64,000 nucleotides of DNA from Thiofaba sp039822285. Lineage in GTDB: Bacteria; Pseudomonadota; Gammaproteobacteria; Halothiobacillales; Halothiobacillaceae. Shown here piece after piece: positions 22,558 through 30,511 of this stretch. The DNA is taken from NCBI RefSeq assembly GCF_039822285.1, contig NZ_JBAJEY010000001.1:682001-746000 (forward strand), read 5' to 3'. A model generated the notes under the pieces. The model saw only the letters and a list, made by a program, of their open reading frames with translations, had not been told where the DNA came from and did no database searches. The position numbers and the translations under genes were made by a program. Position 1 is the first letter of the stretch. Every line of letters begins with the position of its first letter.

Positions 22558-25110
22558 ATGGCGGGCAGCACGATAGAGCTTGGCATCCTGCTCAAGACCG
22601 TCGGCGCGGGCGCCGTCTATGGCGCCATCTCGCAGATCGGCGGCAGCATGGACAAGCTGCGCGCGCAGACCGACCGCGCGCAGCTCATGCACGACCGCCT
22701 TGGGCAGACGATGCAGGCCATCGGCGCGAAAGGCCGCGTGGTGGCGGACCTGTCCGACGAATACCAGCGACTGGGCGCGGCCATCGATGCCGCATCGCGC
22801 GCCGCCGGTCGCATGGCCGATGCTCAGGCCAGGATGGAATCGCACGCGCAGGCGATGGCCAAGCTCAAGGGCGATGCGCTTGGCGTGATCGGATTGGGTG
22901 CGACGCTCGGCGCGCCGGTCAAGGCGGCAGTCGGCTTCGAGAGCGCGATGGCCGATGTGCGCAAGGTGGTCGATGGCACGGATGCCGAGATCGCGCAGCT
23001 TGGCGATACCCTCAAGCGGATGACGCGAGAGATTCCGCTGTCCGCCGATGGGCTGGCGGCGCTGGCCGCTTCTGCCGGGCAGCTGGGCGTCAAGCTTGGC
23101 GACATCCCTGACTTCACCAAGACCGTCGCCAAGATGTCGGTGGCCTTCGACATGGCCGCCGACGAGGCTGGCGATGCAATGGCCAAGGTGGCCAACGTCT
23201 ATGGCATCCCGATCAAGGAAATCGGGCGGCTGGGCGACGCCATCAACCAGATGTCCAATGAGTCCCCGGCCAAGGCCAGAGAGATCGTTAACGCACTATC
23301 ACGCGTCGGCGGCGTAGCCAAGACATTCGGACTGTCTGCCGAGCAGGCGGCGTCACTTTCCGGCGCGCTGATCGCGATGGGCAAGCCGCCGGAGGTGGCG
23401 GCCACCGGCATCAATGCCATGCTCACCAAGCTGATGACCGCCGACAAGCAAGGCAAGCAGTTCCAGGCCGGGCTGGCGGCCATCGGCACATCGGCCGAGG
23501 TGATGAAGAAAGCCATCCAGCAGGATGCGCAGGGCGCGATCCTGGGCCTGCTCAAGTCGCTGGAAAAGCTGCCCAAGGAGCAGCGCATGGGCGTGCTGGT
23601 AGACCTGTTCGGCCTGGAGTACGCCGATGACATCGCCGCGCTGGCCGGATCGCTCGATGTCTACGTGGCGCAGATCGACGCCGCGCGTCGCGCCGAAGGG
23701 TCGATGGGTAAGGAGTTCGCCGCACGGGCGGCGACCACGGCCAACAACTGGCAGCTGCTCAAAAACAACATTTCGGAGCTGGGTATCGAGATCGGATCAG
23801 TTCTGCTGCCCGCCGTCAATGGCGTGATCGGCAGCGTGCGTCCGGTCGTCGAGTCGGTGACCGAGTGGGCGCGGCAGAACAAGGGGTTGGTCGAGGTGCT
23901 CGGCAAGGCGGCTGGCGCGCTGCTGCTCTTCAAGGCAGGCAGCCTCGCCGCGCGCTTTGCCTTCCACGGGCTGGGCTACGTGCTGCAAGGCGGCATCCTG
24001 CGCGCAACGCAGTTGCGCAGCGCGCTGGCGTCTGCACGGCTGGCCATGTCGATGCTGTCCGCTGGACGCATCATGGCCGTGGGCGACCTGATGGCTGGAG
24101 CTGCCGCATCTGGTGGCCTGTTGCTCAAGCTGCGCGAGATCGCCAACTCCGGCGCGCCACTCAAGGCCATCGGCTGGCATCTGCGCAGCCTGGGCACACA
24201 GGCGCTCGCGGGTGCCGCCAGCATCGGCGGCACGCTCACTGGCGCGCTGCGCATCGCCGGTCAGGCGGTCATGTGGCTGGGGCGCGCGGTGCTGCTCAAC
24301 CCCATCGGTCTTGCCCTCTCTGCCGCCTCGCTGCTGGTCTACAAGTTCTGGGGTCCGATCTCTGGGTTTTTCAAAGGCGTGTGGCAGGGCTTGACGGACG
24401 GGCTTGCGCCCATCGCCAGCACTGCACGCGCGGCCTTCGCGCCCATTGCGCCCATGCTCGCGCCGGTGGGGCGCGCGCTGTCGTGGGTCGGCGACCTCAT
24501 CGGTGCGCTGCTCAAGCCAATCGAGGACACGGGGGGCGCAGCGCAAGCCTTCGGCGTGCGCGTGGGGAATGCCATCGCCTCCGCCATCAAGATGTTCCTG
24601 TCGCTGCCTGGCAAGCTGCTGGCGCTGCCAGGCGAGATGCTGAAAATCGGCGCAGAGATCGTCAACGGCCTGATCGGAGGCATCCAAAGCCGCCTTGCCG
24701 CTGCGGGCGAGGCAATCAAGGGCCTGGGCGCATCCGTGGTGTCTGGCCTTAAAAACCGGCTCGGCATTCGCTCGCCCTCGCGCGTCTTCGAGGGGCTGGG
24801 CGGCTTCGTCGCGCAAGGCTTCGCGGGCGGCATCGGCGCCGGGATCGATGGCGTCAAGCGCGCAGCGGGGGCCATGTCCGCCGCCGCGCTGGTGGCGCTG
24901 CCTTCCGTGCCCGCATTGCATGCGACGAAATCCGGCGCTGGCAGCGCGGGGGCCATGCAGATCACCTTCGCGCCGCAGATCACAGTGACCGGCGCGGCCA
25001 GCCCCGAGGCGGCGCGCGAGCAGGTGCAGCAGGTGGTGCAGATGAGCTTTGCCGAGTTTGAAAAGCTCATGCGCCGCTATGAGCACGAGATCAAGCGGAG
25101 GAGCGCATGA
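22558..25110 (+). CDS. Tail tape measure protein
   Basis: 850 residues from ATG 22558. N-terminal coiled coil (KLRAQTDRAQLMHDRLGQTM), then the TP901-type tape-measure core (GFESAMADVRKVVDGTDAEI, SVAFDMAADEAGDAMAKV, GLSAEQAASLSGALIAMGKP), hydrophobic segments at ~450-600, and a C-terminal GIRSPSRVFEGLGGFVAQGF motif. It fixes tail length, and about 850 residues suggests a tail of roughly 125 nm. Two internal ATTNNNTGCGAC copies lie within it (22893, 24915). Confidence 0.92.
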   Translation: MAGSTIELGILLKTVGAGAVYGAISQIGGSMDKLRAQTDRAQLMHDRLGQTMQAIGAKGRVVADLSDEYQRLGAAIDAASRAAGRMADAQARMESHAQAMAKLKGDALGVIGLGATLGAPVKAAVGFESAMADVRKVVDGTDAEIAQLGDTLKRMTREIPLSADGLAALAASAGQLGVKLGDIPDFTKTVAKMSVAFDMAADEAGDAMAKVANVYGIPIKEIGRLGDAINQMSNESPAKAREIVNALSRVGGVAKTFGLSAEQAASLSGALIAMGKPPEVAATGINAMLTKLMTADKQGKQFQAGLAAIGTSAEVMKKAIQQDAQGAILGLLKSLEKLPKEQRMGVLVDLFGLEYADDIAALAGSLDVYVAQIDAARRAEGSMGKEFAARAATTANNWQLLKNNISELGIEIGSVLLPAVNGVIGSVRPVVESVTEWARQNKGLVEVLGKAAGALLLFKAGSLAARFAFHGLGYVLQGGILRATQLRSALASARLAMSMLSAGRIMAVGDLMAGAAASGGLLLKLREIANSGAPLKAIGWHLRSLGTQALAGAASIGGTLTGALRIAGQAVMWLGRAVLLNPIGLALSAASLLVYKFWGPISGFFKGVWQGLTDGLAPIASTARAAFAPIAPMLAPVGRALSWVGDLIGALLKPIEDTGGAAQAFGVRVGNAIASAIKMFLSLPGKLLALPGEMLKIGAEIVNGLIGGIQSRLAAAGEAIKGLGASVVSGLKNRLGIRSPSRVFEGLGGFVAQGFAGGIGAGIDGVKRAAGAMSAAALVALPSVPALHATKSGAGSAGAMQITFAPQITVTGAASPEAAREQVQQVVQMSFAEFEKLMRRYEHEIKRRSA

Positions 25111-26042
25111 GCCTCTACGCCGTGCTCGACGACATCGAGCTGGAGATCATCGCCTGGCTCGATGGCCTGGAGATGCGCTTTGCCGCCGACTACGCCACTC
25201 AAGGTCTGATCGGGCGCAAGAGCCTGATCCAGCACACCGGCTACCAGCCGGACGAGGTGACCATCGACGCGCTCTTGCACGCATCATGGTGCAACCCGGC
25301 TGACGAGGTGGCGCGGCTCAAGGCGGCGATGGATGAGGCCCGGCCGCTCGCCTTCGTGCTCGGCACCGGCGAGTACCGCGGCGTGTTCGTGATCGAGCGG
25401 CTGGAAGTGACCACCCGCCAGACCGACGGCTACGGCGCGGTGATCAGTTTCGAATGCCGCATCAGCCTCAAGGAATACATCGGCGATCCGGCAGAACCCT
25501 TGCCGCCGGGCGTTATCCGCGAAGGATACCGCATCCCCATCGCCGCCGAGGGCTCGGCGGACTGGGACGTGGGCGACATGGCCATGCGCTGGCCCGGCGA
25601 CGGCGGCGGCTCGATTCTTTCCGACATCACAGATGCCGTCTGCGGCGCGGTGTCGGCCATCGGGCGGGTGACGCAGGCAGCGACCAGTGTGGCCACACTC
25701 GCGCGCATCGCCAGCGCCGATCCATCGGCGGCGCTGCTGGCGCTGCCGGGCGTCTCTGCCGGTGTGGCGCAGGCGGCATCGAGCCTGCCTGTCGATGCCA
25801 TGCAGGGCTTGCAGCAGTTCGCCGCCATCGCCGCCGACGCCGGGCAGGTGGCTGGCGCGATGCAGTCAGCACGCGCCATGCTCGACGGCGCCTACGGCGC
25901 GCTCGATGCCGGGCTGTCTGGCATCTCCGTCGCGCTGTGGAACGTCAATGCCGCCGCCACGACGCTCGATGGAGCGCGCGACGCGCTCTCCCGCATCGGG
26001 CAGGCCGCGATCCTGAAGGAGCCGCAGCTATGGCACATCTGA
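25107..26042 (+). CDS. P2 gpU-like tail terminator/baseplate protein
   Basis: 311 residues, overlapping the tape-measure stop. The first ~130 residues match P2 gpU (DYATQGLIGRKSLIQHTGYQ, PDEVTIDALLHASWCNP, SFECRISLKEYIGDP). The C-terminal ~170 residues are an Ala-rich helical extension typical of longer U proteins in Mu/P2 hybrids. It caps or terminates the tail. Confidence 0.82.
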   Translation: MSLYAVLDDIELEIIAWLDGLEMRFAADYATQGLIGRKSLIQHTGYQPDEVTIDALLHASWCNPADEVARLKAAMDEARPLAFVLGTGEYRGVFVIERLEVTTRQTDGYGAVISFECRISLKEYIGDPAEPLPPGVIREGYRIPIAAEGSADWDVGDMAMRWPGDGGGSILSDITDAVCGAVSAIGRVTQAATSVATLARIASADPSAALLALPGVSAGVAQAASSLPVDAMQGLQQFAAIAADAGQVAGAMQSARAMLDGAYGALDAGLSGISVALWNVNAAATTLDGARDALSRIGQAAILKEPQLWHI

Positions 26043-26248
26043 TCCACACCACCATCGAGGGCGAGCGCTGGGACTTGATCTCATGGCGCTATTACCGCGA
26101 CGTGCGCCAGGTGCCGCAGCTCATCGCCGCCAATCCGCATGCGCCGAATGCGCCGGTGCTGCCATCTGGTCTGCGCCTGCGGGTGCCGCTGATTTCGCGC
26201 GCCAGTGTCACACAGGCGCTGCCGCCGTGGAGGCGTGGCGATGCCTGA
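26030..26248 (+). CDS. Tail protein X (LysM-like)
   Basis: 72 residues from ATG 26030, overlapping the U gene. The sequence (EGERWDLISWRYYRDVRQVP, then LIAANPHAP and GLRLRVPLI) is the LysM-like fold of P2 gpX, a small baseplate component that may bind peptidoglycan. It overlaps the D gene by 8 bp. Confidence 0.85.
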   Translation: MAHLIHTTIEGERWDLISWRYYRDVRQVPQLIAANPHAPNAPVLPSGLRLRVPLISRASVTQALPPWRRGDA

Positions 26249-27275
26249 GGCCAGAGTCCGCGCCATCGCGCCGGTGGTGGAGATCACCTATAACGGGCGC
26301 GATATCACCGCCGACCTCGCGCCCTATCTCACCCGCTGGTGCTTCACCGACCGCATGACGGGCGAGGCCGACACGCTCGACATCGAGCTGGGCGAGGTCA
26401 AGGCCGATGCGACCCGGTGGCTCTCCGACTGGTATCCGGACAAGGGGATGGAAATCGTCACGCGCTTCGGCTGGTCTCATCGAGACCTGGTGCCCGCCGG
26501 ATCGTTCGACGTGGACGAGATCGAGGTGGAAAGCCCGCCCATGACTATCCGTATCCGCGCCCAGTCAGCGGGGGTTTCGCGCGCGGTGCGCAGCCGCATC
26601 GGTCACAAGTACGAGCACACCACGCTCAAGGGCATCCTCGCCGACGTGGCCAAGCGCCTGGGCGCCAAGCTCAAGGGCAGGATCGATCCTGACCCGGCCA
26701 TCGAGCGCGCGACGCAATACGGAGAGACGCCTTGGCAGTTCGCGGTGCGTCTCGCCCGCGAGTACGGCTATACGGTGAAGCTCGCCGACAACAACAAGAC
26801 GCTGGCGGTCGCGCGACTGGCCGACGACCAGCCGCCGATGCGGGTGCTCAAGCCATCCGACATGACGCGCTTCGCCTACCGCGACCAGATCACGGACGTG
26901 CCCGCCAAGACCACCGTGCGCCGCCATGACGAGCAGACCGGCGCGCTGGTGATCTACGAGGTCGATGCGCGAGGCCAAGCCGTGCCGGTGGACAAGGTGA
27001 GCAGCGACACCCGCGTCAAGGTGAGCCGCGCCGCGAACGCGCAGGACGCCGAAGCCCGCGCCCGTGCCGAGATGGAACGCCACGCGCTCGACAAGACCAG
27101 CCTCGACATCGACCTGCCCGGCGATCCGATGCTGGCCGCTGGGTTGGCCGTGGACGTGATCGACCTGGGCCGCGTGTCCGGGCGCTATGTGATCGTGGTG
27201 GCCGAGCACGCCATCGACCGCGGCGCGGGCTACACCACCCGGCTGCAACTCAAGAGGATCAATGATGCTGCCTGA
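26241..27275 (+). CDS. Baseplate hub protein gpD
   Basis: 344 residues from ATG 26241; a longer in-frame extension is rejected because it overlaps gene X. P2 gpD/late-control-D features: APYLTRWCFTDRMTGEADTL, GTLKGILADV-like and QYGETPWQFAVRLAREYGYT. It forms the trimeric hub to which the spike attaches. Its stop overlaps the spike gene start. Confidence 0.88.
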   Translation: MPEARVRAIAPVVEITYNGRDITADLAPYLTRWCFTDRMTGEADTLDIELGEVKADATRWLSDWYPDKGMEIVTRFGWSHRDLVPAGSFDVDEIEVESPPMTIRIRAQSAGVSRAVRSRIGHKYEHTTLKGILADVAKRLGAKLKGRIDPDPAIERATQYGETPWQFAVRLAREYGYTVKLADNNKTLAVARLADDQPPMRVLKPSDMTRFAYRDQITDVPAKTTVRRHDEQTGALVIYEVDARGQAVPVDKVSSDTRVKVSRAANAQDAEARARAEMERHALDKTSLDIDLPGDPMLAAGLAVDVIDLGRVSGRYVIVVAEHAIDRGAGYTTRLQLKRINDAA

Positions 27276-27864
27276 AACCTTCCTGGAGTCCGCCGTAACC
27301 CTCAAGTTCGGCTTCGTGGCCGCGCTGGACGAGGCGCTGGGGCTGGTGCGCTGCCGCGTGCCAGACATGGACGATCTGGAGACCTGGTGGCTGCCGGTGC
27401 TCGTCGCCAAGACGCACCGCGACCAGCACTGGCATCTGCCCGACGTGGGCGAGCACGTGGCCCTGCTGCTCGATGCGCGCGGCGAGGTTGGCGTGGTGCT
27501 GGGGGCGATCTTCAGCCAGCGCGATACGCCGCCGGTGAGTACAGTGGACAAGCATCATGCGCGCTTCGCCGATGGCGGCATGGCCGAGTACGACCGCGCC
27601 AGCGGCAAGCTCACCGTCGTCGCCACCGGGCCGGTGGAGGTGACGGCAGGCGGCCAGGTGACGGTGCATGCGCCATCCGTCACGCTGGACGCGCCGCATG
27701 TGACCTGCACCGGCAAGCTTACCGTGGCGCAGTCCATCGCGGTGCAGGGCGCCGGCGGCGGCACCTCGACGGTGATTTCCGGCAACGTCACGGTCGATGG
27801 CAGCATCCAGGCGTCCGGCAGCATCATGGATGCCGGTGGCAACAGCAATCACCACACGCACTGA
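27262..27864 (+). CDS. Baseplate spike gpV
   Basis: 200 residues from ATG 27262. An OB-fold N-terminus (LGLVRCRVPDMDDLETWWLP) is followed by a repetitive beta-helix (GKLTVVATGPVEVTAGGQVT). The tip sequence NSNHHTH carries the HxH motif that binds iron in P2-type membrane-piercing spikes. Confidence 0.9.
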   Translation: MMLPETFLESAVTLKFGFVAALDEALGLVRCRVPDMDDLETWWLPVLVAKTHRDQHWHLPDVGEHVALLLDARGEVGVVLGAIFSQRDTPPVSTVDKHHARFADGGMAEYDRASGKLTVVATGPVEVTAGGQVTVHAPSVTLDAPHVTCTGKLTVAQSIAVQGAGGGTSTVISGNVTVDGSIQASGSIMDAGGNSNHHTH

Positions 27865-27928
27865 TGCCGTGCGTCCCTGAACCGGTTCGTCCTGTCGCGC
27901 CGATCGCGCGCGCGCGACACTGCCCGGC

Positions 27929-28285
27929 ATGAGCGCGCACCCCACCAGCTTGCACTGGCAGCCGGCCTACGGCGGCGATGGCTTCGCCGTGGCTTACGAT
28001 GATCTCAGGCAGGCGATCCGCACCATCCTCTCGACCCGCGTCGGGTCTGATCCGCTGCGCCCGGACTTCGGCTCGCGCGTGCCGGACTATCTCGACTGGC
28101 CGATCGACCGCGCGCGCCCGCACATCGTGCGCGAGACGGTGGCGGCCATCCGCAAGTGGGAGCCGCGCCTGGCCGTCAAGCGCGTGCGCGTCGCGCCTGC
28201 CGAGGACAATCCGGCGCAGCTGGTGGTGGCCGTGCACTTCATCGCCGCCGATGGCGTCGAGGTCTCAGCCGAGGTGCGTCCGTGA
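27929..28285 (+). CDS. Baseplate wedge gpW (gp25-like)
   Basis: 118 residues from ATG 27929. GPW/gp25 family features: DDLRQAIRTILSTRVGSDPL followed by RPDFGSRVPDYLDWPID. It is a conserved sheath-initiator wedge component. It overlaps the J gene start (GTG 28282). Confidence 0.9.
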   Translation: MSAHPTSLHWQPAYGGDGFAVAYDDLRQAIRTILSTRVGSDPLRPDFGSRVPDYLDWPIDRARPHIVRETVAAIRKWEPRLAVKRVRVAPAEDNPAQLVVAVHFIAADGVEVSAEVRP

Positions 28286-29091
28286 ATATCTTTGATGTCA
28301 TCCCCAACGACCCGCAGGCCATCACCGCCGAGATGGTCGCCGCCTACGAGACGGCCACCGGCAAGACGCTCTACCCGGCGCAGGTCGAGCGGCTGCTGAT
28401 CGACATCATCGCCTACCGCGAAACGCTCCTGCGCGCCGCGATCAACGACACGGCACGGCAGAACCTGGTGCGCTTCGCCCGCGCGCCGATGCTCGACTAC
28501 CTGGGCGAGCTGGTGGGCGTCACCCGCCTGCCGGGTGAGGACGATGCGCGGCTGCGCGCGCGCATCCTCGAAGCGCCGGAGGCTTTCTCGGTGGCCGGGC
28601 CGCGCCTGGCCTACCGGCACCACGCGATGGGCGCGCATGCCACCATCGTCGATGTCGCGGTGGAAAGCCCCGAGCCGGGCGTGGTGCGGCTCTATCCGCT
28701 CACCGATTCCGGCCTGCCGTCGGCAGAAATCCGCGCGCTGGTGCTCTCTGCCTGCTCGGCGGAAGACGCGCGCCCGATCTGCGACACGGTGGAAGTCGCC
28801 GATCCGCAGGACACGCCATTCGCCGTCGATGCGCGCATCACCGTGCTGCAAGCGTATGACGCCGAAACCGTGCGCCAGTCCGCGCTGGAGAGCGTCACCG
28901 CTCGCTGCGAGACGATCCGCCGCCGTCTTGGGGCGGACGTCACCCGCTCGGCGATCATCGCCGCGCTGCATGTCGATGGCGTGCACGCCGTGCAGCTCGT
29001 CGCGCCGAATGCGGACATCCTCGCCGCGCCCACCGCCTGGACGCATGCGACCACGATTGCCGTGACCGTGACCGGAGCCGTCGATGGCTGA
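28282..29091 (+). CDS. Baseplate assembly protein gpJ
   Basis: 269 residues from GTG 28282, overlapping the gpW stop. P2 J-type pattern: QVERLLIDIIAYRETLLRAA, LGELVGVTRLPGEDDARLRA and FSVAGPRLAYRHHAMGAH. It forms the wedge ring with gpI and gpW. It overlaps gpI by 8 bp. Confidence 0.88.
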   Translation: MNIFDVIPNDPQAITAEMVAAYETATGKTLYPAQVERLLIDIIAYRETLLRAAINDTARQNLVRFARAPMLDYLGELVGVTRLPGEDDARLRARILEAPEAFSVAGPRLAYRHHAMGAHATIVDVAVESPEPGVVRLYPLTDSGLPSAEIRALVLSACSAEDARPICDTVEVADPQDTPFAVDARITVLQAYDAETVRQSALESVTARCETIRRRLGADVTRSAIIAALHVDGVHAVQLVAPNADILAAPTAWTHATTIAVTVTGAVDG

Positions 29092-30124
29092 CCCGATCGC
29101 CCCCGACCTGATCGCGCTCGATCCGCGCTTCGGCCCCTTGGCCGACCTGACACGGCGCATCGAGCAGCTGCCGCTCGATGGGTTGTTGACCTATCTCGTC
29201 GATACCGTGCCGGCGCACACCCTGCCCGAGCTGGTGCGCCAGTTCCACATCGGCGGCATCGAGGGCGGCCTGTTCGCCGCCACGGACGATGAGCGCCGCC
29301 GCCTGATCCGCGATGCCATCGCGCTGCACCGCAAGAAGGGCACGCCGTGGAGCATCCGCCGCGCGCTGGCGCAGATCGGCGTCGATGCCGAACTGATCGA
29401 GCCGCGCGACGTGCGTCGCGCCTATGCCGCGCTGAACCCGCTGTTGCTCGATGGATCGTGGCGACTGGACGGCAGCGGCCATCCGCTCAAGGCGGTGGAG
29501 ATCGCCACCGGGCTGCCCTACATCGAGCACTGGGCCACCTTCCTCGTGCGCATCAACCTCGACATCGCGCGCGGCTACGACATGGCCGCCGTGCGCGATG
29601 CCATCCGCGAGTGGGCGCCGGTTTCGCGCCATCCGGTGCTCTTTTACTGGCTGGCGCAGGACTATCGCCAGCCGCTGGCCGCCGACCATCATCTGCTGCT
29701 GGACAAGCGCATCTGCCAGCCATACCGCTGGCCGGGCGCGACGCTGCACGGCTGCCCAGGCGCGGCCTGGCGCATCGGGCGCGCCGCCGTGCTCGACGGG
29801 CGGGCTTTCGGCTTTCGGCTGGGGGCGTCGACCACGCCGACCGAGCGCATCCGCGCCCGGCGCTGCGCATCGGGCGCGGTGCTCCACAAAGAGGCCGTGG
29901 CGCCGGCCTGGTCGCGCGCGCGCCTTCCCGCCGTGCGCGCGCGTCGCCTCGATGGTCGCTGGCGCATCGGCGCGGCCTGCCATGTCGGGCGCTTTACGCT
30001 CGATGGCCGCGCGCTCTCGCATGCCCGATTCGCTGCAGCCAGCAACGGCCTGACCGTCTCTGGCCGCTGGCGGTTAAGCGGCCCCGTGCAACCCGATTTC
30101 GAGATGAGGATCGTCCATGTCTGA
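29084..30124 (+). CDS. Tail protein I
   Basis: 346 residues. The first ~190 match P2 gpI (PLDGLLTYLVDTVPAHTLPE, HRKKGTPWSIRRALAQIGV, TGLPYIEHWATFLVRI). The remaining ~150 are a repetitive Arg/Gly-rich extension of short blocks (LDGSWRLDGSG-like, LDGRWRIGAAC, VSGRWRLSG) found in longer I proteins that carry fibres. It links the baseplate to the tail fibre. Confidence 0.83.
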   Translation: MADPIAPDLIALDPRFGPLADLTRRIEQLPLDGLLTYLVDTVPAHTLPELVRQFHIGGIEGGLFAATDDERRRLIRDAIALHRKKGTPWSIRRALAQIGVDAELIEPRDVRRAYAALNPLLLDGSWRLDGSGHPLKAVEIATGLPYIEHWATFLVRINLDIARGYDMAAVRDAIREWAPVSRHPVLFYWLAQDYRQPLAADHHLLLDKRICQPYRWPGATLHGCPGAAWRIGRAAVLDGRAFGFRLGASTTPTERIRARRCASGAVLHKEAVAPAWSRARLPAVRARRLDGRWRIGAACHVGRFTLDGRALSHARFAAASNGLTVSGRWRLSGPVQPDFEMRIVHV

Positions 30125-30497
30125 AGCCATCACCCTCGACACCTTCCGCGCCCGGCTGGCCGCTGCTGTCGCAGGCGAATCCGCCTGCCCGGTGGTGACG
30201 CACATGGCCTTTGGCCGCGGCGGTCACAACCATGACGGCACGGCCAGGCCAGTCGCCGCCAGCCGCACCACATTGTTCGATGAGCGGCTGCGCAAGACCG
30301 CGGCCAGCATCGACCGCCCCAGCCCAACCGAGGTGCGCGTCAAAGGCGTCATCACCGAGGCCGAGCTCAACGGCGAGACCATCTCCGAGGCCGCCCTGGT
30401 GGATGCCTCCGGCCAGCTCATCGCCATGAAAACCTTCGCGCCGAAGGTCAAGGAATCTGACGAGCGCATCGAAATCACGCTGACCCTGCGATTCTGA
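30117..30497 (+). CDS. Tail-collar/fibre-attachment protein
   Basis: 126 residues. The sequence (VVTHMAFGRGGHNHDGTARP, EVRVKGVITEAELNGETISE, AALVDASGQLIAMKTF) is like the N-terminal phage tail-collar domain that anchors fibres to the baseplate. Here that domain is on its own, directly upstream of the diversified fibre gene. It probably forms the fibre's attachment part. Confidence 0.7.
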   Translation: MSEAITLDTFRARLAAAVAGESACPVVTHMAFGRGGHNHDGTARPVAASRTTLFDERLRKTAASIDRPSPTEVRVKGVITEAELNGETISEAALVDASGQLIAMKTFAPKVKESDERIEITLTLRF

Positions 30498-30511
30498 ACA
30501 AGGAGCCCGAC

